Source: Betaproteobacteria bacterium Ga0077532
GTDB lineage: Bacteria; Pseudomonadota; Gammaproteobacteria; Burkholderiales; Ga0077523
DNA length: 64,000 bases
NCBI GenBank assembly: GCA_001464895.1
Contig: LNEE01000034.1
Location: 1 to 64,000, forward strand
Reading direction: 5' to 3'
Below are positions 25,799 through 34,751 of the stretch, piece after piece. Position 1 is the stretch's first letter. Every line of letters starts with the position of its first letter. Position numbers and translations under genes: made by a program. The notes below the pieces were generated by a model. It saw only the letters and a list, made by a program, of their open reading frames with translations, had not been told where the DNA came from and searched no databases.

Positions 25799-27901
25799 AT
25801 GGCCGACGACAACCGCACCGTTCTGGGCGCCTGCCCCCACGATTGTCCCGACACCTGTTCGATGGTGGTCACCGTCAAGGACGGCAAGGTGGCGGCGGTC
25901 GCGGGGAATCCCGACCATCCGTTCACCGACGGGCGGCTGTGCGTGAAGGTGAACCACTATGAAGAGCGGGTACACAGCCCCGACCGGGTGCTGTACCCGA
26001 TGAAGCGCACGGGGGCGAAGGGGAGCGGGGAGTTCGCGCGGATCTCCTGGCAGGAGGCGCTGGACACGATCGGCACGAAGTGGAAGTCGATCATCGCCGA
26101 GAGCGGGCCGACGGCGATCCTGCCCTATAGCTATCTCGGCACGCAGGGCACTTTGAACGGGCTGAACGCGGGCGACCCGTTCTTCAACAAGCTGGGCGCC
26201 ACGATCAGCGAGCGCACCTTCTGCGACTCCGGTGCCTGTACGGGTTACATCATGACCCTCGGGCCCACGGCGGGCATGGATCCGGAGAGCCTGCAGTACT
26301 CGAAGTACATCGTGCTCTGGGCGTGCAACCCGATGAGCACCAACACCCACATGTGGCCCTTCATCGCCGAGGCGCAGAAGCGCGGCGCGAAGGTCGTCGT
26401 CATCGACCCGGCGCGCACGCGGTCCGCGCAGGCGGCCGACTGGCACATCGCGGTAAAACCCGGCACCGACGCCGCGCTGGCGATGGGCATGGCGAACGTG
26501 ATCATCGCCGAGGGCCGCGTCGACACGGAGTACGTCGATGCGTACACGACGGGCTATGACGAACTCGCGCAGCGCGCGGCGGAGTACACCCCCGAGAAGG
26601 TGAGCGGCATCACCGGCGTCTCGGTCGACGACATCCGGAAGCTCGCCCGCGAGTACGCGAAGTCGCAGCCCTCGGCCATCCGTATCGGTGTGGCGATCGA
26701 GCGCAACGGCAGCGGCGGCCAGGCAGTGCGCGCGCTGTCGTGTCTGCCGGCGCTGGTGGGCGCGTGGCGCAAGCCGGGCGGCGGCATCCTGCAGTTGCCG
26801 CTGTGGGCCTTCCCGATCAATTGGGGCAACCTGATGCGGCCCGAGTGGGTGCAGCCCGGCACGCCGGTTCTGAACCAGTGGCTGCTGGGCCGCGTGCTGA
26901 CGGGCGAGCAGCCCGACGCGCCGGGGATCCGCTCGCTCTTCGTCTACAACGCGAACCCGATGGTCGTCGCGCCCGAGCAGGACAAGATCCGCAAGGGCCT
27001 GGCGCGCGAGGATCTCTTCACCGTCGTGAGCGAACACTTCCTGACGGACACCGCACGCTACGCCGACATCGTGCTGCCCGCCACGACGCAGGCCGAGCAG
27101 TTCGACCTCATGTTCTCGTGGGGCCATCTCTACATGACGATGAACCTGCCCTGGATCGCGCCGCTCGGCGAGGCCGTGCCGAACACCGAACTCTTCCGCC
27201 GGCTCGCGAAGACGATGGGATTCGACGATCCGCAGTTCTCGTACACCGACGAAGAACTCGCCGAGCGCTCGTACGACTGGACGGCGCCTACGCTTCAGGG
27301 CATCACGCTGGATCGCCTGAAGCGGGAAGGCTGGGCGCGCCTCAATGTGCCCGCGCCGGACCAGTACGCCCCGCATGCAGCGGGTGGCTTCCCCACGCCG
27401 TCGGGCAAGGTCGAACTGAAGGCGTCGATGGCGGCCGGTGGCAACTTCGTGCTGCCCGTGTTCCGGCAGGGATCCAACGAGTTCCAGGACGGCACGCCGG
27501 TGGATCCGTTGCCCGGCTGGACGAAGCCGAACGTGGGTGATGGCCTTCCATTCGCGCTGCTCTCGCCGAAGAGCCACGCGTTCCTGAACTCCGGTTACGG
27601 GAATCTCCGCCGGCAGCAGGCGCATGCGGGTGCGCAGCACGTGGTCATCAACGCTGCAGATGCTGCTGCGCGGGGCATCGGCGACGGCGCGATGGTGACG
27701 GTCTTCAACAGCACCGGCGCGTTCCAGGCCGTCGCGAAGCTGAGCGACGAAGTGCCGACGGGCGTGTTGCAGTCGCCCATGGGCTACTGGCCCGCGGCGG
27801 GGGGCAGCAGCGTGAACGCGGTGAACACGGCGCGGTTCGGCGATCTCGGCCGGGCACCGTCTTTCTCTGACACGCGCGTCGACGTGCGCGCGGGCGCCTG
27901 A
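25799..27901 (+). CDS. Molybdopterin-dependent oxidoreductase (DMSO-reductase family)
   Basis: The 700-residue catalytic subunit starts with an iron-sulfur domain GACPHDCPDTCSM...GRLCVKV (four Cys of a [4Fe-4S] cluster). It continues with FARISWQEALDTIGTKW, SGACTGYIM, LWACNPMSTNTHMWPFI and VVVIDPARTRSAQAADWHIAVKPGTD, the usual bis-MGD binding segments. The C-terminal domain has LLSPKSHAFLNSGYGN. There is no Tat leader, so it is cytoplasmic. The substrate is not readable. A ferredoxin gene begins 15 bp downstream and is its probable electron partner. Confidence 0.92.
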   Translation: MADDNRTVLGACPHDCPDTCSMVVTVKDGKVAAVAGNPDHPFTDGRLCVKVNHYEERVHSPDRVLYPMKRTGAKGSGEFARISWQEALDTIGTKWKSIIAESGPTAILPYSYLGTQGTLNGLNAGDPFFNKLGATISERTFCDSGACTGYIMTLGPTAGMDPESLQYSKYIVLWACNPMSTNTHMWPFIAEAQKRGAKVVVIDPARTRSAQAADWHIAVKPGTDAALAMGMANVIIAEGRVDTEYVDAYTTGYDELAQRAAEYTPEKVSGITGVSVDDIRKLAREYAKSQPSAIRIGVAIERNGSGGQAVRALSCLPALVGAWRKPGGGILQLPLWAFPINWGNLMRPEWVQPGTPVLNQWLLGRVLTGEQPDAPGIRSLFVYNANPMVVAPEQDKIRKGLAREDLFTVVSEHFLTDTARYADIVLPATTQAEQFDLMFSWGHLYMTMNLPWIAPLGEAVPNTELFRRLAKTMGFDDPQFSYTDEELAERSYDWTAPTLQGITLDRLKREGWARLNVPAPDQYAPHAAGGFPTPSGKVELKASMAAGGNFVLPVFRQGSNEFQDGTPVDPLPGWTKPNVGDGLPFALLSPKSHAFLNSGYGNLRRQQAHAGAQHVVINAADAAARGIGDGAMVTVFNSTGAFQAVAKLSDEVPTGVLQSPMGYWPAAGGSSVNAVNTARFGDLGRAPSFSDTRVDVRAGA

Positions 27902-27916
27902 TCGGGGGAGGTGCGC

Positions 27917-28222
27917 ATGACCCACGTCGTCACCGACGCCTGCGAGCGCTGCCGCTACACCGAGTGTGTGGCGGTGTGCCCGGTGGATTGCTTCCACGCG
28001 GACGCCGAACGGCTCTACATCGACCCCGACGTGTGCATCGACTGCGGCGCGTGCATCCCGGCGTGCCCGGTGCACGCGATCGTCGATGCGTTCGATCTGC
28101 CTGCGGATCAGGAGAGATGGCTCGCAGTGAACGCCGAGATGTGCGCGTCGCTTCCGCTCATCACGGAGCAGGAGGCGGCGTTGCCGACGGCGGAGGCGAG
28201 GAGGGCGGAGTTGGGGTTTTGA
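27917..28222 (+). CDS. FdxA-type ferredoxin (3Fe-4S/4Fe-4S)
   Basis: The 101-residue protein has THVVTDACERCRYTECVAVCPVDCFH and then CIDCGACIPACPVHAIVD, the two cluster sets of seven-iron ferredoxins, with the typical long C-terminal extension ending near RAELGF. The ATG at 27917 was chosen over a GTG six bases upstream because GGAGG is correctly spaced before it. It is co-transcribed with the molybdopterin oxidoreductase and most likely supplies or accepts its electrons. Confidence 0.9.
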   Translation: MTHVVTDACERCRYTECVAVCPVDCFHADAERLYIDPDVCIDCGACIPACPVHAIVDAFDLPADQERWLAVNAEMCASLPLITEQEAALPTAEARRAELGF

Positions 28223-28224
28223 GG

Positions 28225-28314
28225 TGTAGGAGCGGGCCATGCCCGCGAAAGCGATGGTTCCGGTCGAAGCGTTTCCTGGCATCTACGGCTTTCGCGGCCC
28301 TGGGCCGCTCCTGC
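28225..28314. repeat. REPIN-like palindromic repeat, family 1
   Basis: It begins TGTAGGAGCGGGCCATGCCC immediately after the ferredoxin stop codon and ends near GGGCCGCTCCTGCG, with the same internal GATGGTTCCGGTCGAAGCG core as 7-97. Its position between convergent genes is typical for such elements. Confidence 0.8.
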
Positions 28315-28350
28315 GAGACCATGGCCGACGCCTGCCAGGTTCTGACCCCG

Positions 28351-29664
28351 CTACCGCCCCGGCGCGCCGCAACCCTCGCCCTTCCGGCGGATCGCCAACC
28401 GCGGCACCGGCGACTCCTGCGCGAAGGCTCCCGGTGTGTGGTCCGTTCGACGCGTGCCGCAGAAATCCCGGTCGGCATCCGGCAACGAGGTCGTTTCCAT
28501 GGGCATGCCGGTCGGAGGGCGTCGCAACCGCAGGTCCAGCGTCTCCACCGCGCCGTCCGCCTGACGTAGCGCCGACGCTGCGTCGGTCAATCGCCCGATC
28601 ACGTTGCCCGACGCCTCGCCGCCCTGGATCGTGATCTCCGCGAACACGACGTTGCTCCACACCCGCCGCCGCTGCTCCGGGCCGCCGCCGAGGATGCGGA
28701 TGCCATTGCCTGCGGCGAGGACCGTGTTGCCGAAGATGGCGACTTCGCCCGGTGTGGCGTGGTGGGGCTGGATGTGGATCGCGCTACCGTCGCGATTCAC
28801 GAACACGTTGTTGTAGAGCACCAGGTGGCCCTCGCCCTGGAACAGCGCCTCGGTGGGGTTCTGGTGGAAGAGGTTGCCGTGGACGATCACGCGATCGAGC
28901 TGCCCTGGGCCGCTGAGCGGTGCGTGACCCACGAGCACGTTGGGACGGGCGAGTTCGCCCGTCGCGCTGTTGCGCGCCTTCGAGAAGACGTTGTGGCGGA
29001 TGATCGTGACGCTGTCGCCGGTGGGCAGCCCCACGTCTCCTGGCCGCGGGTTCTGGTGCTTGATCTGCACGTTGTACCCGATGGTGTCGACGACGAGGTT
29101 GTCCTCGATGAGGCCGCCCACGAACGGCGCATTGCCGTCGGAGTTGCCGAAGTACATCCCCGTGCCGCCGCCGATGATCTCGTTGCCGCGCACGATCCAA
29201 CCGGCGGCCGGGCACTTCGTCGAGATGCCCACGTTCTGCTGGTGCGGACCGTGCCCGGTGATGCGCAGGTTCTCGAGCGTGATGTGGTGCGCGAAGCGCG
29301 AGTTCCCCTCGGCCTTCACGGCGTCGACGTAGAGGTTGTCGCCGTCGAGATCGAGGTCCGAGATCGCAACGTGCATGGCGTCCACGATGCTCACGGTGTT
29401 GCGGTCGCTGCGCGAGACGAACCGGGGGCGCGCTGATGCGTTCGCCGCGCGGATGCGGATGGGGGCCGCGGCCGTCCCGACGAGACGATGCACGGGAAGG
29501 CCGTCCGCATAGTCGCCCGGGGCCAACAGCAGCGTGTCGCCGGGTTGCAGTTGCCGCAGCAGCGCGCGGTAGGTCCGAGGGTTGGCAGGGATGTCGGCTG
29601 CGCTGGCGAGGCCGGTGGCGAGCATCGCAAGCAAGGCGAGGATGGCGGGCAGGATGTGGTTCAT
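28351..29664 (-). CDS. Secreted right-handed beta-helix protein
   Basis: The 437-residue precursor has a signal peptide (ILPAILALLAMLATGLASAA). The mature domain is made of short strand repeats of a parallel beta helix with Asn ladders: VAISDLDLDGDNLYVDAV, ITLENLRITGHG, GWIVRGNEIIGG, GLIEDNLVVDTIGYNVQIKH, VIVHGNLFHQN and VAIFGNTVLAAGNGIRI. The opening GDTLLLAPGDYADGLPV is common to chondroitinase-B-like and pectate-lyase-like proteins. A polysaccharide lyase or binding function is plausible, but no catalytic site is identified. A start 16 codons upstream (29712) is less likely because it buries the signal peptide. Confidence 0.75.
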   Translation of the reverse strand: MNHILPAILALLAMLATGLASAADIPANPRTYRALLRQLQPGDTLLLAPGDYADGLPVHRLVGTAAAPIRIRAANASARPRFVSRSDRNTVSIVDAMHVAISDLDLDGDNLYVDAVKAEGNSRFAHHITLENLRITGHGPHQQNVGISTKCPAAGWIVRGNEIIGGGTGMYFGNSDGNAPFVGGLIEDNLVVDTIGYNVQIKHQNPRPGDVGLPTGDSVTIIRHNVFSKARNSATGELARPNVLVGHAPLSGPGQLDRVIVHGNLFHQNPTEALFQGEGHLVLYNNVFVNRDGSAIHIQPHHATPGEVAIFGNTVLAAGNGIRILGGGPEQRRRVWSNVVFAEITIQGGEASGNVIGRLTDAASALRQADGAVETLDLRLRRPPTGMPMETTSLPDADRDFCGTRRTDHTPGAFAQESPVPRLAIRRKGEGCGAPGR

Positions 29665-29768
29665 CGGCGGGCTTCGGACGGGGACGACGCATCGTAGCGC
29701 GTCATCGGCCACCAGCGGAGAGCCGATCGGACGTTCGTCGCCCGGGCGGGCAGACGGCGTTCGGCAGA

Positions 29769-31565
29769 TCAGCCGGCGGACTGCGTTCCGACTGCTCCGA
29801 CCCTCGCCAGCGCATCGCGCAAGGCATCCATGTCGATGGGCTTGGTGAGGTAGTCGTCCATGCCGGCGGCTGCCCCAGCGTCGCGGTCGCCCTGCATGGC
29901 GTTGGCGGTGAGGGCGAGGATGGGGACGCGCTGTCCGCTGCCGTTCTCGCGTTGGCGGATGGCGCGCGTGGCCTCGAGTCCGTTCATCTCGGGCATCTGC
30001 ACGTCCATGAGGATCGCATCGAAGGCGCGCTCGGCGACGCGATCGAGGGCCTCGCGGCCGTTGCTGGCGGTGCTGACGTCGAAGCCCAGCTTGCGCAGCA
30101 TGCCCAGGGCGACGCGCTGGTTCACCGGGTTGTCCTCGACGAGGAGGATGTGGGGCGTGTGCCCGTCGGCGTGCGGCTTCGGGACATCGGGTTTCACATT
30201 GGTGGCGGGCGCCTCCGTGGTCTGCGGCGCGACCTGCACCCGCAACGTCGCGCGGAACTCGCTGCCCTCGCCCACTCGGGAGCGCACCGTGATGCGGCCA
30301 CCCATCAAGGCCGCGAGGCGCGCGCTGATCGTCAGCCCGAGGCCCGTGCCGCCGTACTCGCGCGTCGTCGAGGCATCGGCCTGCGAGAAGGCATCGAAGA
30401 TCACCTGCTGCTTGGCGTCGGGGATGCCGATGCCCGTGTCGCGCACCGTGATCGCCAACTCGAGCGAATCGCCATCGAACGGCGCGATGGCCACGTGGAC
30501 CGCCACGCGTCCGCGTTCCGTGAACTTGATGGCATTGCCCACAAGATTCACCAGGATCTGCCGGATGCGCACCGGGTCACCCACCAGGCGTGCGGGCACC
30601 TCCGGCGTCACTTCGATATCGAGCGGGAGCTGCTTCTCGTGCGCGCGCACGCCGAGCGGACGCAGCGTGTGCTCCACCAGTTCGCGCACCGTGAAGGGCA
30701 CGCGTTCGATGTCGAGCCTGCCCGCCTCGACCTTCGAGAGATCGAGGATGTCGTTGAGGATGGCCATCAGCGACGTGGAGGAGTCCTGGATCGTGAGGAG
30801 GTAGTCGCGCTGCTGGGGCGTGAGCGGTGTCTGGAGCGCGAGCTGCGTCATGCCGATCATCCCGTTCATCGGGGTGCGGATCTCGTGGCTCATGTTGGCG
30901 AGAAACTCGCTCTTGGCCTGACTGGCAGCCTCGGAAGCATCGCGCGCGGCGCGCAGTCGCGCACGCAGGCGCTGGATGTAGCCGCCCATGAGGGCGAACC
31001 ATCCGAGCACGGTGCCGAGGACAACGAAGCGCAGCAGTTCGAGCGGGACGTTCACGTCTCCCGCGTGGTTCTGCACGAGCAGCCCGATCACCAGCCCGTA
31101 CGAGGCCAGCATCGATAGCGCGAGCAGGAGAAGTACAGGCGTGCCGTACTGGAAGACGCCGAACAGGAACGCGACCATGTAGAAGAGGATGTAGACCGTC
31201 CGCGCGTCGCCGGAGTGGTAGAGCAGGTAGCTCGTGCCGCCGACCGCCGTGATGATCTGCAGCAGCGTGAGGCTCGGGTCGCGCAGGCGGCGATTGAGGC
31301 CGGTCCGGAACAATACGTAGAAGGCGAACAGGCAGGCCGCCACCGCGGCGCTGCCGTCGATCAGCGCGTCGAGGGGCATGAAGCCGACGAGGGTGCCGAT
31401 GCCTGCAAGCCCCACCAGCAGCAGGTAGCTGGCTGTGGCGATCAGGAAGCGGAGCACGCGGACGCGCTGCTTCCGGTCGGCGAAATGTGGGCCGAAGAGC
31501 AGCCGCTGCCACGGGGCGAGGTTCTTTGATGTCGTGGCTGAAGGTGGGCCCGCGCGATGGGTCAT
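29769..31565 (-). CDS. Hybrid sensor histidine kinase with receiver domain
   Basis: The 598-residue protein has about six membrane helices in its first 200 residues (for example [15 protein letters not shown] and [17 protein letters not shown]). Then come the H-box [20 protein letters not shown] with His227, N-box [17 protein letters not shown]-boxes RDTGIGIPD and [12 protein letters not shown], and a C-terminal receiver ([16 protein letters not shown], phospho-acceptor in [13 protein letters not shown], conserved Lys in YLTKP). It lacks an HPt domain, so phosphate must leave to a separate HPt protein or act internally. Its ligand is unknown, and no partner regulator is adjacent. Confidence 0.9.
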   Translation of the reverse strand: MTHRAGPPSATTSKNLAPWQRLLFGPHFADRKQRVRVLRFLIATASYLLLVGLAGIGTLVGFMPLDALIDGSAAVAACLFAFYVLFRTGLNRRLRDPSLTLLQIITAVGGTSYLLYHSGDARTVYILFYMVAFLFGVFQYGTPVLLLLALSMLASYGLVIGLLVQNHAGDVNVPLELLRFVVLGTVLGWFALMGGYIQRLRARLRAARDASEAASQAKSEFLANMSHEIRTPMNGMIGMTQLALQTPLTPQQRDYLLTIQDSSTSLMAILNDILDLSKVEAGRLDIERVPFTVRELVEHTLRPLGVRAHEKQLPLDIEVTPEVPARLVGDPVRIRQILVNLVGNAIKFTERGRVAVHVAIAPFDGDSLELAITVRDTGIGIPDAKQQVIFDAFSQADASTTREYGGTGLGLTISARLAALMGGRITVRSRVGEGSEFRATLRVQVAPQTTEAPATNVKPDVPKPHADGHTPHILLVEDNPVNQRVALGMLRKLGFDVSTASNGREALDRVAERAFDAILMDVQMPEMNGLEATRAIRQRENGSGQRVPILALTANAMQGDRDAGAAAGMDDYLTKPIDMDALRDALARVGAVGTQSAG

Positions 31566-31738
31566 GGATTCCGTTCGAGGCAGTGCGACACGCCGCCGTT
31601 TCCCAAGTGGGCATGGGTGGACGAAGCGGGACTGTAGCGGATGGTTACGGCCGGAGGCGCGACGACCTGACGCCCGTTTGAGGCAGCCCAGGGCAGGGTG
31701 TCGGAATCCAAGTGCGGTTACCGGTGCAGGGGCCGATC

Positions 31739-32326
31739 GTGGGTCGAGCTACGCTCGACGCTGCGAGGGCTTGGGCGCAGCGACGAATCCGGGAACGCGC
31801 GCGTCGGGCGAAGCCCGACCCACGGGGGTCGTTTTCAGCGCTGGCGCATCCAGCCGCGAAGGCCCTTCGTGGGTCGAGCATCGCTCGACGCTGCGATGGC
31901 TTGGGCGCAGCGACGAATCCAGGAACGCGCGCGTCGGGCGAAGCCCGACCCACGGGGGTTGTATCCAGCGCTGCGGGTTTCCGTGGCGAAGGCCCTTCGT
32001 GGGTCGAGCTCTGCTCTACGCTGCGATGGCTTGGGTGCAGCGACGAATCCAGGAACGCGCGCGTCGGGCGAAGCCCGACCCACGGGGGTTGTATCCAGCG
32101 CGGCGTGATCCAGTGGCGATGGTCCTTCGTGGGTCGAGCTACGCTCGACGCGGCGATGGCTTGGGCGCAGCGGTGAATCCAGGAACGCGCGCGTCGGGCG
32201 AAGCCCGACCCACGGGGGTTGTATCCAGCGCTGCGGGTTTCCGTGGCGAGGGCCCTTCGTGGGTCGAGCTACGCTCGACGCGCAGCGGGCTTGGGTGCAG
32301 CGGCGAATCCCGGAATCCCGCCCCGC
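31739..32326. repeat. Tandem array of 130-bp repeats with REPIN-like cores
   Basis: Repeat units start at 31739, 31869, 31999, 32129 and 32259, exactly 130 bp apart, with the fifth truncated. Each unit contains an 85-bp core bounded by GTGGGTCGAGCTACGCTCGA and GTCGGGCGAAGCCCGACCCA, around GCGATGGCTTGGGCGCAGCG, and a 45-bp spacer. Bases differ slightly between copies. The array abuts the stop codon of cinA. It contains long open frames on both strands, but they are repeat artefacts. Confidence 0.9.
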
Positions 32327-32327
32327 C

Positions 32328-33605
32328 CTACACCTTCTCGAAATCGATCCGCTCGTCGACCGGAAGCCCCTGCAGGAATCGCCTCAGGCAGTCGAGGCCC
32401 ATCTCTGTGGCACCTAGGCGGATCCAGTCGCGGCCTCCCAGCAGGCGCGCATGGCGCGTCGCCACGGTGTCTGCCGTTGCAATGGCGAGGCAGATCGTGC
32501 CACCGAGTTCGATGCGATCGGCGCCTTCGTCGAGCGCCACGAGCACGGCCAGCGCGTGCGTCGCGCCGCTCGCTTTGCGCGCGGCCTCTGCGATCGACGC
32601 GGCCATCGTCACCGTGACCTCTCCCGACATCGCGGACGCGTCGACACCGACCGCGCGCCCCACTTCCTTGAGATCGCGCGAGATCACGCTTCGACGGCAC
32701 ACCGACTCCGCACCGGGCAGCGGCACCAGCCGGGCCGCGATCGCGCCGCCGGTGAACGTCTCGATGGTCGCGAGCGTCGCACCGCGCGCGACCAGAACGT
32801 CCAGCACCACGCCTTCCAGCTTGCGTTCGTCTTCCGCGAGGATGAAATTGCCGAGGCGCTTGCGCACCTCCGCCTCGATCGGCGCGAGCTTGCGCGCCAC
32901 ATCGTCGGCGTCGGTCCCGCGCATCGTCAGTTTCGTTTCCAGCTGCGGGTAGTGCGCGCGGAAGCCGAGTTTCAGGCTGCCGTCCGGGGCCATCTTTTCG
33001 AGGTCCGCGAGCAGGCCGTCGGCGCGCGACTCGCCGATCCCGTAGGAGTGGAAGCGCTTGAGGCGCGTCGCCGTCGGGCGGTCGAAGCGCGCGAGCAGGC
33101 GGGGGATGATCTGCTCGTCGAGCATGCGGTGCAGTTCGCGCGGCACGCCCGGCGTGAAGAAGAATCGCGCCCGTCCGATGTCGACCGCAAAGCCGCACGC
33201 GGTGCCCACCGGGTTGTCGAGTAGCTCGGCGCCGTCCGGCAGCATCGCCTGCTTGCGATTGTTGGGCGGCATCGTGCGAGCGCGCTTCTGGAAGTAGGCC
33301 TCCATGCGGACGTACCAATCGGCGTGGAAGACGAGTTCGACGCCGGCAGCCTTCGCGGCCATCTCCTGCGAGAGATCGTCCACCGTCGGTCCGAGCCCGC
33401 CATTCACGATCACGGCATCGGCCCGCTGCCCCGCGCGCAGGAAGGCTTCGAGGAGCGTCTCGCGATCGTCGCCGACGGTGGTCCCCCAGACGACCTCGAG
33501 GCCGGCGTCGCCGAGCTTCTGGCTGATGTGGCTGAAATTGGTGTTGATGGTCGCGCCGGTCAGGACTTCGTCGCCGGTGCAGAGTATCTCGATGCGGGGG
33601 TTCAT
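32328..33605 (-). CDS. cinA: CinA-family protein (competence/damage-inducible protein A)
   Basis: The 425-residue protein has the N-terminal MoCF-like (COG1058) domain: IEILCTGDEVLTGATINTNF, VIVNGGLGPTVDDLSQEMAA and FTPGVPRELHRML. This domain acts as an ADP-ribose pyrophosphatase in studied homologues. The C-terminal CinA/PncC domain, normally a nicotinamide-nucleotide amidase, is degenerate: the usual AESCTGG block reads IETFTGG and the next glycine-rich loop is changed, so the deamidase activity is doubtful. The ATG at 33605 gives the canonical MNPRIEILCTGDE start. The array of 130-bp repeats follows directly. Confidence 0.9.
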   Translation of the reverse strand: MNPRIEILCTGDEVLTGATINTNFSHISQKLGDAGLEVVWGTTVGDDRETLLEAFLRAGQRADAVIVNGGLGPTVDDLSQEMAAKAAGVELVFHADWYVRMEAYFQKRARTMPPNNRKQAMLPDGAELLDNPVGTACGFAVDIGRARFFFTPGVPRELHRMLDEQIIPRLLARFDRPTATRLKRFHSYGIGESRADGLLADLEKMAPDGSLKLGFRAHYPQLETKLTMRGTDADDVARKLAPIEAEVRKRLGNFILAEDERKLEGVVLDVLVARGATLATIETFTGGAIAARLVPLPGAESVCRRSVISRDLKEVGRAVGVDASAMSGEVTVTMAASIAEAARKASGATHALAVLVALDEGADRIELGGTICLAIATADTVATRHARLLGGRDWIRLGATEMGLDCLRRFLQGLPVDERIDFEKV

Positions 33606-33703
33606 GGTGGAGCGGGGTTCCGGGCGGGATGCGTTGGGCGGCGTCGAAGGCCGGGGAGGATACCGCAGCCCCATGACATCGCACGGCGCCCGCCCGCGTG
33701 TCG

Positions 33704-34498
33704 CTACGGCTTCGCTTCGCCCGCCACCGCGACGCTGCTCTCGAACTTCAGCTCGGCGGAGTCGATCACCTCGGCGTTCAGCGTGCCCTCGCCATCGGGG
33801 AGGAACGTGAACCGGAACGCGGGGTTCTCGCTGATCGAGAAATCGACGCTTGCCGACATCACCAGCCGGTTGCGCCACGTGACTCGCACGGTGCGCACGA
33901 ACTGGGGCGGTTCGTACAGGCGGGACGACTGGTCCATCGCGAGGCCGGAGGTGTTCGGATGGCGGATGAGCAGCGTGACGGCGTTGGGGATGTCCGGCCG
34001 GATGGTGTCGGGCATCTGCCAGCGCATGCGGCCGAGCGTGGTGGCGTCGGCTGCGCGTTTGCTGCCGGGGGCCGAACAGCCCCCCGAGGCCTCGATGAAC
34101 TTCGTGGCCATGGTGAGCGTGCCGTCGTCGTACTCGGCGACCACCCGCACGGGACTGTTGTCCTCCACGCGCACGCGGGTGTCGATCTCGACGCTGCCGG
34201 CGGCGTCGCCGAATTCGAAGATCGCAGCGACGGGCGACGGGTTCCGGTCGATGAAGAGATGCAGCCTCCGGGGCGCCGCCATCCCGGGGCGCGGTCGCGT
34301 GAGCACGGTGATCGGGACGACCGCAGCGTCCTCGGCTCGGGCGGGGACGACGAGCACGAGTTCCGGACCGGCGGTCGAGATGGGACGCGTGCCGAAGAGG
34401 CTCGCCTGCACCATGGGCCAGACGTCGGTGGGTTCGTCGGCGGCAGCGGGTCCGACGAGGCTGAGAGCGGCGAGGGCGGTGAGGAGGAGGCGGCGCAT
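33704..34498 (-). CDS. Quinoprotein dehydrogenase-associated SoxYZ-like carrier
   Basis: The 264-residue secreted protein (signal peptide LLLTALAALSLVGPAAAD) is a natural SoxY-SoxZ fusion. The SoxY half has WPMVQASLFG, GPELVLVVPARAEDAAVVPI and the carrier-type tail FIEASGGCSAPG, whose Cys is the likely thiol attachment site. The SoxZ half includes IRHPNTSGLAMDQ and NPAFRFTFLPDGEG. Fused carriers of this kind are named for their association with PQQ dehydrogenase loci; here the PQQ dehydrogenase is 22 kb away. No other sox gene is present. Confidence 0.82.
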   Translation of the reverse strand: MRRLLLTALAALSLVGPAAADEPTDVWPMVQASLFGTRPISTAGPELVLVVPARAEDAAVVPITVLTRPRPGMAAPRRLHLFIDRNPSPVAAIFEFGDAAGSVEIDTRVRVEDNSPVRVVAEYDDGTLTMATKFIEASGGCSAPGSKRAADATTLGRMRWQMPDTIRPDIPNAVTLLIRHPNTSGLAMDQSSRLYEPPQFVRTVRVTWRNRLVMSASVDFSISENPAFRFTFLPDGEGTLNAEVIDSAELKFESSVAVAGEAKP

Positions 34499-34751
34499 GG
34501 ATCGAACCTTACGCCATCGGATTGCGGTGTGACAAAGGTTGGCAGATCGGGGCGATGAGTCGACGATCTTCCCGCGCCAGCCCGTTGCATTCGGTGGCGG
34601 GCGAACCTAACATTTCGAAAGAATCGCGGAGCCGGGAATCATCACCTGGCCCCCGGGGTGCACGCCCCGGTCGTCAGTCGAGGGAAGCTAGCGCGGTCGG
34701 CCCCATGCATGTTCGAGGCCGCCGCCCCGCCACATCTTCGGGAGCCCTCCG

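Noticed and set aside
25733-28282. An 849-codon minus-strand open frame opposite the molybdopterin oxidoreductase.
   Set aside because: The plus-strand frame has full cofactor motifs; the opposite frame is a GC-skew artefact.
31733-32326. CRISPR array suggested by regularly spaced repeats.
   Set aside because: The repeated unit is 85 bp with inner palindromes and the spacers are also repeated; there are no unique 30-40-bp spacers and no cas genes.
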